This document shows positions 14,870 through 22,639 of a stretch of 31,567 nt of DNA, in pieces. Source of the stretch: VBAS01 sp035764525 (lineage in GTDB: Bacteria; Bacteroidota; Bacteroidia; Chitinophagales; Chitinophagaceae). Position 1 is the stretch's first letter. Every line of letters begins with the position of its first letter. The stretch lies in assembly GCA_035764525.1 (NCBI GenBank), contig DASTZB010000050.1:1-31567 (forward strand). Reading direction: 5' to 3'. A program made the translations under genes and the position numbers. The notes below the pieces were generated by a model that saw nothing but the letters and a program-made list of their open reading frames with translations, was not told the DNA's origin and searched no databases.

Positions 14870-17020
14870 ATGAAAAAGATTTTTTTATTGTTCAAAACCG
14901 TTTTCATCTTCAGCGTTGCCTATACACAACAAGGCGTTGCCATTAATACCGATGGTAGCAATTCTGACAACAGCGCTTTGCTCGATATAAAATCAACGAG
15001 CAAAGGAATCTTAATTCCGCGTATGACTGCCGCGCAAAAATCTGCTATTGTAACGCCAGCTGCAGGCTTACTTATTTATCAGACTGATGGTACAATTGGT
15101 TTTTATTATTACAATGGCGGTTCATGGACGCCGCTTATTTCAGCAGCTGCCGGACCGCTCAGCGGATGGGCTACTACAGGAAATTCTGCTACTGACTCTA
15201 CCGTTAATTTTATTGGTACGTCAGATAATCAACCAATGATCGGTAAAGTAAATGGAGAACAGGTTTTTCGTTTCTCATCAAATATGCCGGTTACTTTGGT
15301 AGGTTACCAGGCAGGGAAAATGAATGCTGGCAAGTTCAATACTTTTTTGGGTTACCAGGCAGGAATGGCAAATACAACAGGTGACGGAAATTTGTTTGTT
15401 GGTAATTCGTCAGGCAATGTGAATACTACGGGTCGTGAAAATATATTTGTTGGTACCTATAGCGGCAATCATAATACATCAGGAAGTTATAACCAGTTTA
15501 TAGGCTTCCTCTCGGGTCAATATAATACAACAGGAACGGAGAATACTTTCAGCGGCTACCAGTCAGGCCAATCCAACACATCCGGTTATCAGAATTATTT
15601 CAGTGGCATGTACAGTGGAAACAATAACACTGTCGGTTACCAAAATCATTTTGAAGGGTATAAGGCAGGGGCATTCAACAGTATTGGAAATCAAAACCAT
15701 TTCAGTGGATACCTCGCCGGGTATCATAATTCAACTGCAAATGGCAACCAGTTCATCGGCTTTGAAGCAGGATATGCAAATACGGCCGGGGCAGATAATT
15801 TATTCATTGGCAACCTTACCGGTTATTCGAATGTAGCAGCCAACAACAATCATTTTGTGGGCAATGCGGCAGGTTTCTACAATACAACAGGCAACCAAAA
15901 CCATTTTGATGGAAACCAGGCAGGCTATAACAATAGCACAGGTTCAGAAAATTACTTTAGTGGTTATTTTTCCGGACATAGCAATAAGACAGGAGGACAA
16001 AATTTCTTTGTGGGTAACAATGCCGGTGTGAATTCAATAGGAAGTTATAATCATTTTATTGGATTTAAGGCGGGATACAGTAATACAACAGGAACTGAAA
16101 ATCATTTTGAAGGAAAAGAAGCAGGGTATTCAAACACAATTGGTGGGGAGAACTACTTCAGCGGATATGGTGCAGGATATAAAAATACTACTGGTTCAGA
16201 CAACACATATATAGGTTATAAGGCTGGTCATGAAGCTATAAGTGGAATCGGCAATGTTATGATAGGACACCAGGCAGGGTACTATGAAACAGGTAATAAC
16301 AAGTTATATATTTCCAACTCCTTTACAACGTCTCCATTGATCTATGGCGAATTTAACAACAAGATTGTAAGAATAAATGGACAGACGGAAGTAAATGGAC
16401 AGGCTAAAATAAATGGACAGGCGGAAATAAACGGCCCGGTAAAAGTCACCTCGGCTACTACGGAAAATCTTTTAGAGTTAAATCATTCTGGCCTAACTCG
16501 TATATTGTTTAAAGATCCTGGTTACCCTAGCAGTTGGGAATTAGTCTCGCAACGCAGCATATATACCTGGAACAATTATTTCGATATTCTTTCTCCATAC
16601 GGATATGGACTATCTATTGATGGTGACGGCGAGGTTAACATCTCAGGCACGCTTCATGAAGCATCCGATGTAAGACTTAAAAAGAATATAACAACTATCA
16701 ATGGCTCACTGGATAAAATTATGCAATTACGCGGAGTAACCTACGACTGGATTGAAAAAACAAAAAGTCCGAAACAACAAATAGGTTTCATTGCACAGGA
16801 AGTTGAAAAAGTTTTTCCTCAACTTGTAAATACAGATAAGAACGGATACAAAGCTGTAGCCTACGCGAAGATGGTTCCAATATTACTACAGGCTATTAAA
16901 GAGCAGCAGGTAAAAATTGAAGAATTACAATCTGCTAGCGATAAAGTAAAGAGTTTGGAAGAAAAGGTTGAAAAACTTCAACAAACAATGAACACCATGA
17001 TCTCAGCGGCTAAAAAGTAG
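14870..17020 (+). CDS. Secreted repeat protein with C-terminal endosialidase chaperone (peptidase S74), copy 1
   Basis: A 716-aa protein: signal peptide (MKKIFLLFKTVFIFSVAYTQ), then a Bacteroidota N-terminal module (VAINTDGS, SALLDIKSTSKGILIPRMTAAQ, GLLIYQTDGTIGFYYYNGGSW; residues about 20-100). About 20 repeats of 17 residues follow (145-481; type GYQAGMANTTGDGNLFV), then a short 6-residue repeat block (502-525), a variable segment, and a C-terminal S74 intramolecular chaperone. The chaperone begins SDVRLKKNI with Ser599 and Lys604 in the spacing of the known Ser/Lys dyad, then IGFIAQEVEKVFPQLV, and ends in a coiled coil. By analogy with phage tail-spike chaperones it should trimerise and cleave itself off, leaving a trimeric fibre. 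A surface adhesin or fibre role is inferred. No T9SS C-terminal domain is present, so the export route past the outer membrane is unclear. Confidence 0.88.
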   Translation: MKKIFLLFKTVFIFSVAYTQQGVAINTDGSNSDNSALLDIKSTSKGILIPRMTAAQKSAIVTPAAGLLIYQTDGTIGFYYYNGGSWTPLISAAAGPLSGWATTGNSATDSTVNFIGTSDNQPMIGKVNGEQVFRFSSNMPVTLVGYQAGKMNAGKFNTFLGYQAGMANTTGDGNLFVGNSSGNVNTTGRENIFVGTYSGNHNTSGSYNQFIGFLSGQYNTTGTENTFSGYQSGQSNTSGYQNYFSGMYSGNNNTVGYQNHFEGYKAGAFNSIGNQNHFSGYLAGYHNSTANGNQFIGFEAGYANTAGADNLFIGNLTGYSNVAANNNHFVGNAAGFYNTTGNQNHFDGNQAGYNNSTGSENYFSGYFSGHSNKTGGQNFFVGNNAGVNSIGSYNHFIGFKAGYSNTTGTENHFEGKEAGYSNTIGGENYFSGYGAGYKNTTGSDNTYIGYKAGHEAISGIGNVMIGHQAGYYETGNNKLYISNSFTTSPLIYGEFNNKIVRINGQTEVNGQAKINGQAEINGPVKVTSATTENLLELNHSGLTRILFKDPGYPSSWELVSQRSIYTWNNYFDILSPYGYGLSIDGDGEVNISGTLHEASDVRLKKNITTINGSLDKIMQLRGVTYDWIEKTKSPKQQIGFIAQEVEKVFPQLVNTDKNGYKAVAYAKMVPILLQAIKEQQVKIEELQSASDKVKSLEEKVEKLQQTMNTMISAAKK
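15302..16312 (+). repeat. About 20 tandem 17-residue (51-nt) repeats, copy 1
   Basis: Units follow G-x-x-[AS]-G-x-x-N-[TS]-[TS]-G-x-x-N-x-F-x, with alternating endings such as NHFE, NYFS, NQFI and NLFV. Most units are exactly 51 nt and two lose one codon (for example GNNAGVNSIGSYNHFI). The pattern resembles a stacked beta-roll as in trimeric autotransporter heads, though the period is longer than the 14 residues of YadA. Confidence 0.9.
16373..16444 (+). repeat. Four tandem 18-nt repeats (INGQAE-type) in copy 1 only
   Basis: Units ATAAATGGACAGACGGAA, GTAAATGGACAGGCTAAA, ATAAATGGACAGGCGGAA and a diverged ATAAACGGCCCGGTAAAA encode a hexapeptide repeat between the 17-residue repeats and the stalk. 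The paralogue at 17163 has a single unit (RINGQVE) at this place, so the array is a local expansion. Confidence 0.85.
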
Positions 17021-17027
17021 TTAACAA

Positions 17028-17047
17028 AAAATCTTTTGATTTTATTT
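17028..17047 (+). terminator. Weak hairpin with T-rich tail after copy 1
   Basis: AAAATC and GATTTT (17028-17033, 17038-17043) pair around TTTT and lead into a T-rich tail. An AT-only stem of this kind is a weak terminator at best. Confidence 0.3.
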
Positions 17048-17162
17048 TTCTACGCTTCAATTTAAAATTGACACTACACACTCTTTAAAATTTCATTTGA
17101 CTTTTCCGGGTACTCATTTTTGTGTGGCAATCAAAAAAAACATTCATCATTCAAACAGATTT

Positions 17163-19196
17163 ATGAAAAAAATTATTCTTCTCCTCAAAACCGTTTTCAT
17201 CATTAGCATTGCTTATACACAACAGGGTGTTGCCATTAATACAGATGGCAGCAATGCTCACAACAGTGCCATGCTGGAAATAAAATCTTCAAATAAAGGT
17301 TTGCTGACCCCTCGCATGACTACAGCTCAAAAAAATTCAATTGCATCCCCAGCAACTGGATTGCTGGTGTACCAAACAGACAGTGTGCCCGGTTTTTATT
17401 TTTTTAATGGCGGGATGTGGACACAGATCAGCACATATGGTGCTGTGCCATCAAATATCAATTGGTCAACAATAGGAAATTCTTTTATTGATTCAGCCAG
17501 CATGTTTATAGGTACAACTGATAACAAACCACTCATCGGAAAAGTAAATGGTGAGCGAACGTTTTATTTTTCTTCAACCAACCCTGCGTTGTATATCGGC
17601 TATCAGGCGGGTAAGAACAATATATGGAACGATAATACTTTCATTGGTTATAAAGCTGGTTTAAATAACACTGCCAGGTATAATCTTTTCTTAGGTAAAA
17701 ATGCCGGGTTAGAAAACACAACCGGCGAGCAAAATTTGTTCATAGGACAAGAAGCCGGAAAATTCAATACACTTGGGAATTCAAATCTTTTCATTGGTTT
17801 TTTAGCCGGTTATAGCAATACAATAGGTTACTTTAATCATTTCATTGGAGACCAGGCGGGTTTTGCAAATACTACTGGTGCTGAAAATTATTTTAGCGGG
17901 TTGAACGCCGGCAAATTCAGTACGACTGGTTCCTATAACTATTTTTCGGGAAACTATTCGGGATACCAAAATACGGGCGACAAAAACCTTGCAATAGGAT
18001 ACGCCGCCGGTACAAACAATGCTGCCAGTTATAATCATTTTGTTGGTTACCAGGCAGGCGTTTCCAACACCACTGGTACTGCTAATTTTTTCCAGGGCTA
18101 CGAGGCTGGTTTAAGCAACACGACAGCGAACTTTAATCATTTTTCTGGTTTTAAAGCAGGACATTCAGACACATCCGGAATGGCAAATCATTTTGAAGGC
18201 TATTATTCAGGTTATAGTAATACTACAGGAAGTCAAAATTATTTTAGCGGCCAGCAGGCAGGTTATTATAATACTACCGCAAGCAAAAATCATTTTGTTG
18301 GATTCCAGGCTGGCTTCAATAACACGATTGGAAGCAACAATCATTTTGAAGGGTATGGTGCTGGCAGCTATAACACTACTGGATCAGACAACCACTTTGA
18401 AGGAAATACAGCAGGATATTCTAATACTAAAGGTTCACAAAATTATTTTAGTGGCAGTGGTGCGGGTTATAAAAATACAATTGGCTTAAACAACACTTAT
18501 ATCGGTTACCAGGCTGGTCATGAAGCTATAGGGGGGATCGGCAATATCATGATAGGACACCAGGCTGGATATTATGAAACAGGCAGTGGCAAATTATATA
18601 TTTCCAATTCATTTACAACTACTCCATTGATCTACGGAGACTTTACTAACAAGCTGGCAAGAATTAACGGTCAGGTAGAAATTATCCCAACTAATATGGA
18701 AGCGTTAACAATTAAACGTAATGGACCGATGTCAATAGATTTTATTAATCCTGCCTATGGTACCGGTCAACTGTCTATAGTTGGTACCGTTGATGGCACT
18801 TTCGCAGGAACAAAGTTTGTTTTTCATGGAGCAAATTCAAACCTACTTACTCTTATAGGTACCGGGGATGCTGTATTAGTAGGCACTCTTACGCAATTAT
18901 CTGATATAAGGTTCAAGAAAAATATTTCTTCGATTGAAGGCGCATTATCTAAAATAAACCAGTTAAGAGGCGTGACCTATAATTGGAAAGACAATACAAA
19001 AGATACTGCACAACAAATTGGATTCATTGCGCAGGAAGTGGAGAAGGTTTTTCCCCAACTGGTAAAGACAGATGAAAAAGGAATGAAATCAGTAGCTTAT
19101 TCAAACATGGTCCCTGTTTTACTAGAAGCGATTAAAGAACAACAAAAACAGATTGAAGAACTGAAAAAAATGGTAGAACAATTCGCCAAAAAGTAA
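17163..19196 (+). CDS. Secreted repeat protein with C-terminal endosialidase chaperone (peptidase S74), copy 2
   Basis: Start at ATG 17163 (MKKIILLLKTVFIISIAYTQ, signal peptide) gives 677 aa; an upstream in-frame start at 17097 would bury the signal and is rejected. The architecture repeats that of the gene at 14870: N-terminal module (VAINTDGSNAHNSAMLEIKS, RMTTAQ, GLLVYQTDS), about 20 repeats of 17 residues (146-480), a short divergent linker, and an S74 chaperone starting SDIRFKKNI with Ser580 and Lys585, then IGFIAQEVEKVFPQLV and a terminal coiled coil (EQQKQIEELKKMVEQ). The ends of the two proteins are much more alike than their middle repeats and linkers, as expected for paralogues that change in the exposed region. 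A tandem duplicate, 142 bp downstream of copy 1, with its own possible -7 box (CATTTTTG, 17115-17122). Confidence 0.88.
   Translation: MKKIILLLKTVFIISIAYTQQGVAINTDGSNAHNSAMLEIKSSNKGLLTPRMTTAQKNSIASPATGLLVYQTDSVPGFYFFNGGMWTQISTYGAVPSNINWSTIGNSFIDSASMFIGTTDNKPLIGKVNGERTFYFSSTNPALYIGYQAGKNNIWNDNTFIGYKAGLNNTARYNLFLGKNAGLENTTGEQNLFIGQEAGKFNTLGNSNLFIGFLAGYSNTIGYFNHFIGDQAGFANTTGAENYFSGLNAGKFSTTGSYNYFSGNYSGYQNTGDKNLAIGYAAGTNNAASYNHFVGYQAGVSNTTGTANFFQGYEAGLSNTTANFNHFSGFKAGHSDTSGMANHFEGYYSGYSNTTGSQNYFSGQQAGYYNTTASKNHFVGFQAGFNNTIGSNNHFEGYGAGSYNTTGSDNHFEGNTAGYSNTKGSQNYFSGSGAGYKNTIGLNNTYIGYQAGHEAIGGIGNIMIGHQAGYYETGSGKLYISNSFTTTPLIYGDFTNKLARINGQVEIIPTNMEALTIKRNGPMSIDFINPAYGTGQLSIVGTVDGTFAGTKFVFHGANSNLLTLIGTGDAVLVGTLTQLSDIRFKKNISSIEGALSKINQLRGVTYNWKDNTKDTAQQIGFIAQEVEKVFPQLVKTDEKGMKSVAYSNMVPVLLEAIKEQQKQIEELKKMVEQFAKK
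17598..18602 (+). repeat. About 20 tandem 17-residue repeats, copy 2
   Basis: Same consensus as in copy 1 (GYQAGVSNTTGTANFFQ, GYYSGYSNTTGSQNYFS and so on). Some units are one residue shorter (GNYSGYQNTGDKNLAI). The last three units (GAGYKNT..., GHEAIGGIGNIMI, GHQAGYYETGSGKLYI) are nearly identical to those ending copy 1, while inner units cannot be aligned one to one. Confidence 0.9.
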
Positions 19197-19343
19197 TGAA
19201 CTCTTTTCCGGCGACAACCATTAAGAAACCAGAAATAACCGCTTGCTAAATTATCGCCTAAAAAGCTGTTTACACCAATTAATCTTGTAATGGATCACAA
19301 AATAGATTACCGGAAAAAGCCGGTCAACTTATAAAACTTGTTT

Positions 19344-20840
19344 ATGAAAAAGTATTTAATTCTATACAAATTGCTCTTTCTTAGTCTTGGAGGGTATGCT
19401 CAACTCACAATTAGTTCCGGTGCCCAATGGATCACTAATGGAAATACAACTGTTGTTTTACAAAATATGGATCTTGTAAATAATGGCTCAATTTCTGCAA
19501 GCACCGGCAGCTTTAAATTTACAGGCTCACAAAATTCCACTATCAATGGCAGTAGCATGTCCTTATTTAATATCCTTGAAATTTCTAAAACAAACAATGC
19601 AAAAGTTTTACTTGAAAGAAATATTAGTGTGGGAAGTTCTGTCAATTTTATTTCCGGCCAGCTTGACTTGAATAATAATAATATTTTGCTTAGCTCCTCC
19701 GCAAACATTGCCGGTGAATCTGAAACAAACCGGGTTGTTGGTAGCAATGGTGGTTTTGTAGAGATCACACAAAACATGAATGCACCTGCTTTAGTTAATG
19801 CGGGTAATCTTGGCGCCACAATTTCCAGCGGTGCAAACCTTGGACCAGTTACAATCCGAAGAGGGCATTTGCCTCAGAGCGGAACTGGCCTTACAACAAG
19901 TATTCAACGTTATTATCTAATCACACCTCAAAATAACAGTAGCCTAAATGCAACGCTTCGTTTAAAATATTTTGATGCCGAGTTGAACGGGCAGAATGAA
20001 AATGTGGTTGTGATCTATAAAAGCGATGACAATGGATCTAACTGGAACAACATGGGGCAAACAAGCCGCAATATCAATGCTGATTATGTTGAAAAGACAG
20101 GATTAAGCAGTTTATCATTACAAACATTGTCAAATGGTGCAGCTTTAGCAGATGGTGTAACCGGTTTGGTGTTTACAGCTCAACGAAAAAAATCTACGGA
20201 AGTACAACTGAATTGGAGCACACTGACTGAAACTACTATGAATGGTTATGAGGTACAGCGCAGACTAAATAATGAACAAAGCTTTTCCGTAAGAACTTTT
20301 GTAAATAGTCTTGCACCCGGTGGCACTAGTAATGCATCCCTTTCGTATTCCTATATTGATGCCAACTCTTATACCGATACTTCTTTTTATCGCTTACGAA
20401 TTGTCGATATCAATGGCGGCTTCACTTATTCAGATATTAAAGCGGTACCAGGAAAAGTAAGAGCCGGTGGTGGCGGGGGAAATTCTCATAACATAACTAA
20501 TACAGACAGCACAATAACTACAATTGCTTCTGGAAAAGTAATAACGCAAACCAATGTGAAGTTTCAAAAAATTACAGTGGGACCAAATCCTAACAATGGT
20601 GATTTCTGGTTCAGTATAAGCGGAATTGATAAAGAAACTTTCGCAACAATATATACAATCGACGGCAAACAACTAAAACAGTTCCGGATGAATAATCTTC
20701 AGCAGCAACATGTGAATGGTTTGAGAAGTGGCATTTACCTGCTGAAAGTACCGGGAATGGAGACCTTTAAAATAACTGTTCAGGGTGGTGGCAATGGTTT
20801 ACCAAATAGTGTAACTGAATCTCTCAATATAAAAAATTAA
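19344..20840 (+). CDS. Secreted protein with type IX secretion C-terminal sorting domain
   Basis: Start at ATG 19344 (MKKYLILYKLLFLSLGGYAQ, signal peptide) gives 498 aa; a TTG two codons upstream is less likely. The N-terminal half is rich in Asn/Ser with short beta repeats (LVNNGSISASTGSFKFTGSQ, LDLNNNNILLSSSANIAG), like surface beta-helix proteins. Residues about 275-370 look like a fibronectin-type or similar beta domain (VQLNWSTLTETTMNGYEVQR, YSYIDANSYTDTSFYRLRIVD). From about 410 there is a type A T9SS sorting domain: VGPNPNNGDFWFSI, ATIYTIDGKQLKQF and LRSGIYLLKV. After it 17-20 extra residues follow (GGGNGLPNSVTESLNIKN), unusual because the sorting domain normally ends the protein. It is predicted to be exported across the outer membrane and attached to the surface. 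Function unknown. Confidence 0.88.
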   Translation: MKKYLILYKLLFLSLGGYAQLTISSGAQWITNGNTTVVLQNMDLVNNGSISASTGSFKFTGSQNSTINGSSMSLFNILEISKTNNAKVLLERNISVGSSVNFISGQLDLNNNNILLSSSANIAGESETNRVVGSNGGFVEITQNMNAPALVNAGNLGATISSGANLGPVTIRRGHLPQSGTGLTTSIQRYYLITPQNNSSLNATLRLKYFDAELNGQNENVVVIYKSDDNGSNWNNMGQTSRNINADYVEKTGLSSLSLQTLSNGAALADGVTGLVFTAQRKKSTEVQLNWSTLTETTMNGYEVQRRLNNEQSFSVRTFVNSLAPGGTSNASLSYSYIDANSYTDTSFYRLRIVDINGGFTYSDIKAVPGKVRAGGGGGNSHNITNTDSTITTIASGKVITQTNVKFQKITVGPNPNNGDFWFSISGIDKETFATIYTIDGKQLKQFRMNNLQQQHVNGLRSGIYLLKVPGMETFKITVQGGGNGLPNSVTESLNIKN

Positions 20841-20890
20841 CATGCCTGTTCAAACTCACATTTCAATTCCATCCATTTGCCTTACTTCAA

Positions 20891-20914
20891 AGCACTCCCG
20901 TGGGAACGCTTTTT
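20891..20914 (+). terminator. Terminator of the T9SS protein gene
   Basis: AGC-AC-TCCC and GGGA-AC-GCT (20891-20910) form a stem with a small symmetric internal loop, followed by TTTTT. It lies about 50 bp after the stop codon at 20840. Confidence 0.65.
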
Positions 20915-20928
20915 ATAAGAAAAAAAAT

Positions 20929-21012
20929 ATGATCAATAAAGAAATGATCACTGATCTATTGATGCTAGCATTGCTGACAATAGTACCTGCCGTGCTGGTA
21001 TTGGTATTGTAA
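20929..21012 (+). CDS. Tiny single-span membrane protein (27 aa), paralogue of 29117-29221
   Basis: ATG 20929 to TAA 21012 encodes 27 residues starting MINKEMITDLLMLALL and ending VLVLVL: a short polar N-terminus and one hydrophobic span. The ORF at 29117-29221 encodes MISKELMTDILMVLLL followed by a similar hydrophobic end (LLALVL). Residues at identical spacing (MI-KE--TD-LM---LL) show that they are homologous, which a random ORF would not be. An A-rich leader precedes the start; no Shine-Dalgarno sequence. It is followed 45 nt later by the conserved element at 21057-21110. A regulatory or toxin-like membrane peptide is possible, but function is unknown. Confidence 0.6.
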   Translation: MINKEMITDLLMLALLTIVPAVLVLVL

Positions 21013-21056
21013 ATATATCAGATCCGGTATTTGTTCATATTTTTTTAAACTTATTC

Positions 21057-21110
21057 AAATAGAGGACGGTTCAGGAAGGCCGCATCATTTGGTGTGGCTT
21101 TTTCTTTTAT
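21057..21110 (+). ncRNA. Conserved 54-nt element with terminator stem, copy A
   Basis: It matches 29652-29705 at 50 of 54 positions. The 5' part (AAATAGAGGACGGTTCAGGA) is unpaired and conserved. The 3' part, CCGCATCA-TT-TGGTGTGG, forms an 8-bp stem followed by CTTTTTCTTTT, an intrinsic terminator. The differences between copies preserve pairing (G-U here, G-C there; U-G here, C-G there). Conservation outside the stem suggests more than a plain terminator: a small RNA 3' end or a regulatory target is possible. Confidence 0.6.
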
Positions 21111-21138
21111 TCTTATTGAGTTTCTTAAAATTAAATCC

Positions 21139-21309
21139 TTTTACGACAGTTATTATTTCATCTTTTCTTCAGTGGCTTATTTCTACCCTGCTGTTGTCTT
21201 TTAACACAGCAAAGCCATCATGATCGATAAAAGAGATGAATTTCTTATTTACTAAATGACTTTTATGGGTGCGGATAAAATTCCAGGTGAATTCGGTTGA
21301 TACAAACAT
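21139..21309 (-). pseudogene. Fragment of a LytTR response regulator (broken DNA-binding domain)
   Basis: On the minus strand, starting 6 nt after the globin stop, a short frame (ATG 21309) reads into NFIRTHKSHLVNKKFISF, then IDHDGFAVLKDNSRVEISH, then TGA (21171-21169), RKDEIITVVK. The intact regulator at 21897-22637 ends NFIRTHKSHLVNKKFISF, IDHDGYAVLKDSSKVEVS, RRRKDEVMTALK. The copies are roughly 80 percent identical in DNA by eye. The receiver and the first half of LytTR are missing, and the former Arg codon AGA is the stop TGA. It is a relic of a second regulator or of a tandem duplication, on the other side of the globin. Confidence 0.88.
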
Positions 21310-21315
21310 TTGCCG

Positions 21316-21729
21316 CTATTTAGAAGCAGCGGTGATCATAGTGCCTGATAATACATTATAACAGTTGATCCAGGCAGTTTTTAACTCTTCTGTCCAGTCT
21401 TTCCCGAGTGCTTTTTGCAGGGTCCAAAGCAATGCAGTGCCCACCATATTATAATGTTCAGTCTTCACTCCATAATCAACATGCCGCCTAGCGACAGCAA
21501 TGATTTCACCTTTCAATTCGTCGAGATTCTCCAACCGCTCAATGATAACATTGAGCATATCGATAAGTTTTTTGTTTTGCTCTTCCATTTCATGAGGAAA
21601 CATTTTTCTTAGCTCCGGGTTATCATAGAATAGTTTGGTATAAAAAACATCTCCAAGGATCTCCGCCTTTATTTTTTTCACATCAATCCAGCTTTTTTTT
21701 ATCAGTGCGATCTCCATTGTGGTTACCAT
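21316..21729 (-). CDS. Single-domain globin next to the right two-component system
   Basis: A 137-aa globin with Tyr30 (DVFYTKLF, B10), Phe44 (KMFPHE, CD1), Gln51 (EEQNKKL, E7) and proximal His83 (ARRHVDYGVKTEHY, F8), then VGTALLWTLQKALGKDW and the final helix (AWINCYNVLSG). It is the third member of the paralogous set with the genes at 13254 and 13710 and shares their LWTL, GLG/ALG-x-W and AW-x-x-C(Y/F) blocks. The start may be ATG 21729 or ATG 21717 (four codons later). It lies 167 bp downstream of the response regulator on the same strand and upstream of a broken LytTR fragment. Tyr B10/Gln E7 suggests O2/NO chemistry; function is not determined. Confidence 0.9.
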   Translation of the reverse strand: MVTTMEIALIKKSWIDVKKIKAEILGDVFYTKLFYDNPELRKMFPHEMEEQNKKLIDMLNVIIERLENLDELKGEIIAVARRHVDYGVKTEHYNMVGTALLWTLQKALGKDWTEELKTAWINCYNVLSGTMITAASK

Positions 21730-21896
21730 AGTGCAAACAATAACGCTGGCAAGTTATAGCAAAATCAGAATTTTTACTGTATTGGATAAAAAAGTTGTAT
21801 CGAAACAAGGTTTCCAGACCAAACAATGTCTTCGCAATGTTTTAATCTGCTTTGTGATCCGGGGAATAATAGGCTCCTGGCACCCCGGGCGGATAA

Positions 21897-22637
21897 TCAT
21901 TTTAAAGCAGTCATCACTTCGTCTTTTCTTCTGCGGCTTACTTCTACTTTGCTGCTGTCTTTTAGCACTGCATATCCATCATGATCGATAAATGAAATGA
22001 ATTTTTTATTTACCAGGTGACTTTTGTGTGTACGTATAAAATTGTGTGGTGAAAGAAGCACATCGTAATCACCAAGCGTTTTGGAGATAAGATAGGTCTT
22101 GCTTTTATCCGTATAAAACTTTGTGTAATTGCCAACAGCTTCACAGCGGATAATCTCATTAGGCATTAGAAAATGAACACCTTCTTTTGTTGGTAATGCC
22201 AGCCTGAACTCATCCGCTGATGGCGCCTGTATGTTATGCATGATATTTTTTAGTAATTCAAACTGTTGTTTATAATCTTCATTTCCCTGTAAAAAACGAT
22301 GAATTGTATTTTGTAATTCCTCAATATCTATTGGTTTTAGCAAGTAATCAAATGCGCTGAAACGGATCGCCTGAATAGCATACTCATTATAAGCAGTTGT
22401 AAAAATGATCTTGAAATTCTTGTTGGGCATTTTTTCCAATAGTTCAAAGCCACTCAGGTGAGGCATCTGAATATCAAGGAAGATCAGTCCGGGCTGGTAT
22501 TCATGAATAATATCCGCCGCAACCCGTGGATCATTGCAAACCCTGACCTGTTGGATTTCGGGAATCGCTTTTTCGATCATCAGTCGCAAGGCATCAGTAG
22601 CCCGTTCTTCGTCATCAATTAATAATACTTTAAACAT
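21897..22637 (-). CDS. LytTR-family response regulator (right locus)
   Basis: A 246-aa regulator: receiver (residues 1-120) with LLIDDEE acidic pocket, phosphoacceptor Asp55 in LIFLDIQMPH, FTTAYNEYA and Lys101 in DYLLKPID; then a linker and a LytTR DNA-binding domain (about 140-246) with FLMPNEIIRCEAVGNYTKF, LISKTLGDYDVLL, FIRTHKSHLVNKKFI and a basic end VSRRRKDEVMTALK. The gene begins 2 bp after the kinase stop, a typical coupled pair. Targets are probably nearby; LytTR sites (paired 9-10 bp direct repeats) could not be located confidently by eye. A degenerate copy of its C-terminal 50 codons is at 21139-21309. Confidence 0.95.
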   Translation of the reverse strand: MFKVLLIDDEERATDALRLMIEKAIPEIQQVRVCNDPRVAADIIHEYQPGLIFLDIQMPHLSGFELLEKMPNKNFKIIFTTAYNEYAIQAIRFSAFDYLLKPIDIEELQNTIHRFLQGNEDYKQQFELLKNIMHNIQAPSADEFRLALPTKEGVHFLMPNEIIRCEAVGNYTKFYTDKSKTYLISKTLGDYDVLLSPHNFIRTHKSHLVNKKFISFIDHDGYAVLKDSSKVEVSRRRKDEVMTALK

Positions 22638-22639
22638 GG

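Noticed and set aside
17097..17162. N-terminal extension of the second repeat protein
   Set aside because: The signal peptide starts at ATG 17163 as in its paralogue; the extension would place 22 residues in front and overlaps the probable promoter.
15302..18602. Dense regular 51-nt repeats that could look like a CRISPR-type or minisatellite array
   Set aside because: The repeats stay in one open reading frame, vary at wobble positions and encode a structured protein repeat; there are no unique spacers and no cas genes.
19309..19324. Hairpin ACCGG/CCGGT before the T9SS gene
   Set aside because: A 5-bp stem without T tract in the leader; too weak to call a terminator or riboswitch.
19400..19819. 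139-codon ORF antisense to the T9SS protein gene
   Set aside because: No domain, and the plus strand encodes a clear signal peptide and secreted beta protein.
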